From contig NZ_BIML01000026.1 in the NCBI RefSeq assembly GCF_004001065.1, positions 1 to 64,000 on the forward strand: a stretch of DNA of 64,000 nt, given 5' to 3'. This document shows, piece by piece, positions 59,971-64,000 of the stretch. The notes beneath the pieces were generated by a model. The model made no database searches. It was not told where the DNA came from and saw only the letters and a program-made list of their open reading frames with translations. A program made the translations under genes and the position numbers. The first letter of the stretch is position 1; the number at the start of each line of letters is the position of its first letter. The stretch comes from Paenibacillus xylaniclasticus. Its GTDB lineage: Bacteria; Bacillota; Bacilli; Paenibacillales; Paenibacillaceae.

Positions 59971-61443
59971 CTAATCTCCTGCTTTCTGTAACAAGGGTTT
60001 TGCGCCTGAAGCTGTTGACTTCCGGCTGCGTCGGAGCAGCAGCGCCAACGGCAGCCCGAACGAGCTCGTGATGAGTGCTAGAATGAATACGTCGCTTAAT
60101 CCATGAATATAAGCCTGCGGATCTACGGCATATCGGCTAGGATCACCTCCGTAAGCATTCGTTCGCGCATAGAAGTAAGCGGTGAACAGCCCGATCGCAA
60201 GAGCACCTCCAGCTTGGCGAATCCAATTAATCAGCGCGGATGCATGGGACGACAATCGCTGCTCCACAGCAGACATGCCCGCATTCATCGCCGGCGTCAT
60301 GGACAGGCCAACTCCGACATAACGAACGGCCATCCACAGCATAACGAAGCCATGGCTTGCATTCTCCTGCAGCCGGCTGAACTGCCAGGTTGCGAGCAGC
60401 AGCAGCAGCGTTCCGGCAACAAGCAGCTTGCGGGCTCCTAATCGACCATACAGCTTAGAAGCGATGGTCGTCGAGAGCGTCATCGTCAAAGCGGGCGGCA
60501 GCAGCAGCAGGCCGACGTGCATCGCTGACATACCCTGTACTTGCTGCAGAAACAACGGAATAAAATAAATGCCGGAGTACAATCCCGTAATTAGAATGAG
60601 CGAAGCGGACAAGCTTGCCGTGAAGGTCCGATTCGCGAACAAGCGAAGCTCCAGCAGCGGCTGTTCGATCCGCAAGCTTCGGCGCACGAACAATGTTAGC
60701 AATAGAATAGAGAAGAGGCTCAGCAATTGAAGAACAGGTGAAGCAAGCCCCCATCGGTTCAAATTACTGAATACAAGCAGCAGCGACAGCGTCCCGCCAA
60801 TCACATAGCATAGGCTCGGAATGTCCGGCCGGTTCGCAGCACCTTTACTGGTCTGATGCGGTAAGTAGGCAAAGCCCATCCACCAGACGAGCAAGCCGAG
60901 CGGAACGGTAACCCAGAATAATAAGCGCCAATCCGACTGCAACAGCCAGCCGCTTATTGTCGGCGCAAGCGCCGGGCCTAAGATGGTCGACATCGTCCAC
61001 CAGCCGAGGGCGGACGAATTCCGTTCCTTCGGCAGCGTTCCATAAATGATCGAAAGCGTGAGCGGCTGCATGATGCCGCAGAATACACCCTGAAGCGTCC
61101 GCAAGATAATGAGCGAACCAATGTTCCAGGCGAAGGAGCATGCAATCGAACAAAGTGTCAGCATAATCGTGCACAAGAGAAATAACCGCCTGGCTCCGAA
61201 CCTTTCTTCAAGGTAAGCGCATAGCGGCGCGGCCATTCCGGTCGCAAGCGTGAAGCCTGTCATAAGCCATTGTACGGTCTGCAGGTCGGTATGAAAAATT
61301 GCAATAAAACCGGGCAGCACCGCATTCAGCGACACCACGTGATAGATAGACAAAAAAGAGCCGAGGAATAATGCCGCCATAGGCAGGCGGCTTCCTCCCC
61401 GGCCGTCGATCCCTCGGATGCTCGCTGCGTGCGCAGCTCTCAC
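59971..61443 (-). CDS. MFS transporter, DHA2-type drug/proton antiporter family
   Basis: A 490-residue polytopic membrane protein with about fourteen hydrophobic segments, typical of the DHA2 (14-helix) drug-efflux family. The family motif A-like EERFGARRLF lies after helix 2, and the antiporter motif C-like TILGPALAPTISGWL is in helix 5. The start is a GTG at 61443, with AAGGTGG 4 nt upstream, overlapping the preceding stop as GTGA. Coupled to the flavin monooxygenase gene upstream; the substrate is unknown. Confidence 0.82.
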   Translation of the reverse strand: MRAAHAASIRGIDGRGGSRLPMAALFLGSFLSIYHVVSLNAVLPGFIAIFHTDLQTVQWLMTGFTLATGMAAPLCAYLEERFGARRLFLLCTIMLTLCSIACSFAWNIGSLIILRTLQGVFCGIMQPLTLSIIYGTLPKERNSSALGWWTMSTILGPALAPTISGWLLQSDWRLLFWVTVPLGLLVWWMGFAYLPHQTSKGAANRPDIPSLCYVIGGTLSLLLVFSNLNRWGLASPVLQLLSLFSILLLTLFVRRSLRIEQPLLELRLFANRTFTASLSASLILITGLYSGIYFIPLFLQQVQGMSAMHVGLLLLPPALTMTLSTTIASKLYGRLGARKLLVAGTLLLLLATWQFSRLQENASHGFVMLWMAVRYVGVGLSMTPAMNAGMSAVEQRLSSHASALINWIRQAGGALAIGLFTAYFYARTNAYGGDPSRYAVDPQAYIHGLSDVFILALITSSFGLPLALLLRRSRKSTASGAKPLLQKAGD

Positions 61444-62870
61444 TCTGCCACCTTCACGGCAGATGCCGCTTTCAGAATGCGGCTGTGGGCCTTAGGCCGC
61501 TGCAAACCGAGATTTTCCCGCAGCGTACGTCCCTCATACTCCTCACGGAACAAGCCTCGGCGCTGCAGCTCCGGCACCACGAGATCGACGAAATCCTCCA
61601 GCCCTCCCGGCAAATATGGCGGCATAATATTAAAGCCGTCCGCCGCACCATTCTCGAACCATTCCTGCAGCTGGTCAGCGATCTGGGCCGGCGTGCCGAT
61701 AATTTCCCGATGTCCGCGTGCCCCTGCAATGCGCTGATACAGCTGGCGAATCGTCAGTTGCTCGCGGTCCGCTAGATCTTTAAGCAGCTGGAACCGGCTT
61801 TTAACACCGTTAATCTGCGATAAGTGCGGCAGCTCCGGCAGCGGACCGTCAACCGGATAAGGCGACAGATCGAAGCTGATTAATCCGGACAAGAGAGCCA
61901 CGCCAGCCTGCTCGGGAATTAGCTGCTCGAACAGCGCCTTTTTCTCCGCCGCCTCTTCTTCCGTCCGGCCGATAATCGGGAATACGCCCGGCATAATTTT
62001 CAGCTCCTCTGGCTTGCGTCCGTACTTGGCCATTCTCCCTTTGACATCCGCATAGAAGCGCTGCGCTTCCTCTAGTGTCTGCCAAGCCGTGAAGATCACT
62101 TCCGCCGTACGTGCTGCCAGCTCCTTACCCGGCTCTGAGGCACCGGCTTGGATGACAACGGGATGACCTTGAATCGGCCGTGCGACGTTAAGCGGACCGC
62201 GCACGCTGAAGAACTTGCCTTTATGGTTAATCGGAGTTACCTTACTCCGGTCAGCAAATCGTGCGGATGCTTTATCATACAGCAGTGCGCCATCATCCCA
62301 GCTGTCCCACAGCTTTCTGACGACATCGACGAACTCTTCTGCCCGCTCATACCGAAGGTCATGCTGAACGTGCTTCTCCAAATTGAAATTGCGCGCTTCG
62401 GCATCTGAGCCCGACGTGACGACGTTCCATGCTGCCCGGCCAGAGCTTATATAATCAAGCGAAGCGAACTTACGCGCGACGTGGAACGGCTCATTGTACG
62501 TCGTCGACACGGTGCCGGCTAGGCCGATCCGCTCGGTCACAGAGCTTAAAGCCGACAGTAACGTGAACGGCTCGGGACGAACGTTAACCGTCTGCTCCAA
62601 TGCTTCCGGGAACCTTTCGGCAACAGCGTAGCCATCGGCCAGAAACACCATGTCGAACTTGCCACGCTCCGCCGTCTGCGCAAGCTGTTTATAAAAGCGG
62701 AAATCGAGTACGCCCGTCGCCTCCGCGTCCGGGTAACGCCAAGCAGCGACATGGTGACCGGGCGTCATAAGAAATGCCCCCAGCCTCATTTGTCTGCGGA
62801 TTGCATCCGTACTGGTTAAGTCCGTCCCATTCGTGCTCTCATTTACGTTCGAATGATTCTTTTTGCTCAT
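61440..62870 (-). CDS. LLM-class flavin-dependent monooxygenase (NtaA/SnaA/DszA-type)
   Basis: A 476-residue FMN-dependent monooxygenase of the bacterial-luciferase-like superfamily, subgroup of NtaA/SnaA/DszA. Typical segments are GAFLMTPGHHVAAWRYP near 31-47, KFDMVFLAD, TYNEPFHVARKFASLDYIS-like and GRAAWNVVTS. Members oxidise nitrilotriacetate, dibenzothiophene sulfone, alkanesulfonates and similar compounds with reduced flavin from a partner. The exact substrate cannot be read. The ATG at 62870 has AGGAG 9 nt upstream. Overlaps the MFS gene by 4 nt; an ABC binding-protein gene lies upstream. Confidence 0.85.
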   Translation of the reverse strand: MSKKNHSNVNESTNGTDLTSTDAIRRQMRLGAFLMTPGHHVAAWRYPDAEATGVLDFRFYKQLAQTAERGKFDMVFLADGYAVAERFPEALEQTVNVRPEPFTLLSALSSVTERIGLAGTVSTTYNEPFHVARKFASLDYISSGRAAWNVVTSGSDAEARNFNLEKHVQHDLRYERAEEFVDVVRKLWDSWDDGALLYDKASARFADRSKVTPINHKGKFFSVRGPLNVARPIQGHPVVIQAGASEPGKELAARTAEVIFTAWQTLEEAQRFYADVKGRMAKYGRKPEELKIMPGVFPIIGRTEEEAAEKKALFEQLIPEQAGVALLSGLISFDLSPYPVDGPLPELPHLSQINGVKSRFQLLKDLADREQLTIRQLYQRIAGARGHREIIGTPAQIADQLQEWFENGAADGFNIMPPYLPGGLEDFVDLVVPELQRRGLFREEYEGRTLRENLGLQRPKAHSRILKAASAVKVAE

Positions 62871-62897
62871 TTTAGTCCACTCCTACATTTATTTTTC

Positions 62898-63129
62898 TAC
62901 CCTCCCAAACCCTCCCTGCAAGGGAGGGCCCCAAAGGGCTCGCGCCCTCTGGACTCCGCCAAGCTCATTCTATCTACTGTCTTCCATCCCCACCGCTTGC
63001 CGTCCCTTGCGGGACCCGCTCCACTTTTCTCTGTATCTATCTTCGTTCCAAACGTCTGCTCCCTTGTTCGTTGCCCCTGACAACATCCGTGCTATCAGTC
63101 GCTTGCCGTCCCTTACGGGACCCGCTTTA
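62898..63129. repeat. Dispersed repeat element, copy B
   Basis: Same architecture as copy A at 12501-12754: hairpin CCCTCCCTGCAAGGGAGGG (62910-62928), GCCCTCTGGACTCCG (62944-62958, identical over 15 nt to copy A), then CCGCTT...GTCCCTTGCGGGAC...CGCTCC (62993-63022) and a second such hairpin (63099-63129). It lies just upstream of the ribosome site of the monooxygenase gene. The remaining 63130-63358 holds a short hairpin (TAAGTGCC/GGCACTTA, 63311-63330) and no gene. Confidence 0.7.
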
Positions 63130-63358
63130 CTTCTGCGCTCCTACCGTGACCAGCCTCCGCCCTGCTCTAATGCGGGCACAAGCATTAAATGAAATTAGTT
63201 ACTGGCTGAATTGCACCATTTGGTTCTTAATGCAGAACTCGAAGAGAGAGCCAATGCGATAAGGGATCTAGAACACCTACTTTCGACGTGCTGACCCACA
63301 GCCGCTCTTTTAAGTGCCTTTGGGCACTTATGTTGCTGCGGTACGAGGAGGCGGCGAG

Positions 63359-64000
63359 TTACTTCTGAGCTTGGTCGTCTTGGAAGGCGCTGAATTCATT
63401 CGTGTAGTAGTCCGTTAGTTTAACTTGGTCTGCCTTTAATTCGCCGTTGTTAACGAGCCAGTCGGCCCATACCTGAAACTCGCTTTCGCGAATATAGCCA
63501 CCTTTGCCTGCAATGCCGGTACTCTTCCAATAGTCGATCGCGGTAGTGTCCTCCTTGCGGTCGCGCTTCTCGATAATCTCTTTGTACTTGGCAATGACCT
63601 GCTCTCGAGGCGTCGTACGCGCCCACTCGATCGCTTGGCCGGTCGCCTCGACGAATTTACGCACCGTGTTCGGGTTATCTTTCAAAAATTTGTGTGTGAA
63701 TACGTAACTGCCCGCTGTGAACGAGCCGTATAAATCATAGTCGCTAAACAGTAGTCGAATACCTCCCCGCTCCAACGCTTTATCTCGAAGCAAATTGCCG
63801 AGCGAGGCTACGTCGATTTGCTTCTGGCGAAGCGTCTGCTCCGAGTTGACTGGCGGGATGACTACGAGCGTTACCTGCTTGATCTCGTCCTCCGTTAATC
63901 CATTCCGGCGCAAATATTCTTTGATCACGAACTCGGAATGTGCCCCCAACGTGTTGACGCCAATCGTTTTGCCAATCAAGTCCTTCGCGGTCTTAATCGG
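63359..64000 (-). CDS. ABC transporter substrate-binding protein, SsuA/NMT1-like (partial)
   Basis: The C-terminal 213 residues of a periplasmic-binding-type protein; the 5' end runs off the right edge with the frame open to 64000. It has KDLIGKTIGVN at the visible start, RQKQIDVASLG (the usual dependence on the ligand cleft) and SYVFTHKFLKDNP, typical of nitrate/sulfonate/taurine binding proteins. With the LLM monooxygenase next to it, uptake of an organosulfur compound is plausible. Specificity is not shown by sequence. Confidence 0.82.
   Translation of the reverse strand, partial: PIKTAKDLIGKTIGVNTLGAHSEFVIKEYLRRNGLTEDEIKQVTLVVIPPVNSEQTLRQKQIDVASLGNLLRDKALERGGIRLLFSDYDLYGSFTAGSYVFTHKFLKDNPNTVRKFVEATGQAIEWARTTPREQVIAKYKEIIEKRDRKEDTTAIDYWKSTGIAGKGGYIRESEFQVWADWLVNNGELKADQVKLTDYYTNEFSAFQDDQAQK

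Noticed and set aside
63199-63294. 31-codon plus-strand stretch reading like a charged helix (ELEERANAIRDLEHLL)
   Set aside because: It has no start codon after the preceding stop; it could be a gene remnant, but it is too short to call.

Overview
The window is chromosomal DNA from an endospore-forming, low-temperature-neutral Gram-positive of the order Bacillales, most likely Paenibacillus or a close relative. The reasons are gene content and order: sporulation and germination genes (spoIIM-like, pdaB, kbaA, gerD, cwlD, sigH) flank the S10-spc-alpha ribosomal block, the str and rpoBC operons and the sigH-rae1-rlmB-mrnC-cysS-cysE-gltX-ispF-ispD-yacL-disA-radA block in the order known from Bacillus subtilis. 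Nearly everything is on the minus strand, so transcription runs from right to left. Plus-strand genes are pdaB, gerD, a LacI-type regulator and one small conserved protein. Genus-level placement is inference from synteny, not from a search.

Layout, left to right. 1-260: tandem strong promoters that read out of the left edge, probably for an rRNA operon. 258-5720: small unknown protein, spoIIM-like, pdaB, kbaA, gerD, salA, cwlD. 5825-10404: sulfate assimilation genes (cysN, cysD, a divergent LacI regulator, cysH) sitting between rpsI and cwlD, where B. subtilis has only ybaJ. 10613-12483: rpsI, rplM, truA. 12484-13326: a gene-free, highly structured spacer where many Bacillales carry ECF transporter genes. 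13327-28449: rplQ back to rpsJ, the whole alpha, spc and S10 operons, driven from a consensus promoter at 28587-28615. 28906-33705: tuf, fusA, rpsG, rpsL and an L7Ae-type protein. 33943-41143: rpoC and rpoB behind a leader of about 500 nt that looks like an attenuator. 41704-45832: ybxB-type methyltransferase, rplL, rplJ with its L10 leader, rplA, rplK, nusG, secE, rpmG. 46297-51098: sigH, rae1, rlmB, mrnC, cysS, cysE, the last five behind a cysteine T-box. 51807-59692: gltX, ispF, ispD, yacL, a divergent small gene, pssA, disA, radA. 59971-64000: an accessory block with a DHA2 MFS transporter, a flavin-dependent monooxygenase and the 3' part of an ABC substrate-binding protein, where B. subtilis has ctsR-mcsA-mcsB-clpC upstream of radA.

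The core of the window is the translation and transcription machinery; start codons are often GTG or TTG (rpoB, rpoC, rpsE and cysD use TTG; infA, rpoA, rplB, rpsC, rpsZ, secE, sigH, cysE use GTG). Sulfur metabolism recurs: CysDN makes APS, CysH (with iron-sulfur cysteines) reduces it, CysE and CysS use and charge cysteine under T-box control, and the right-hand block looks like organosulfur uptake and oxidation.

The observations most worth a second look are the rpoBC leader with competing hairpins, the 843-nt spacer between rplQ and truA (DnaA-box-like cluster, large inverted repeats), a dispersed repeat of about 230 bp found twice with identical internal spacing, and the CysN protein with an unexplained C-terminal extension.
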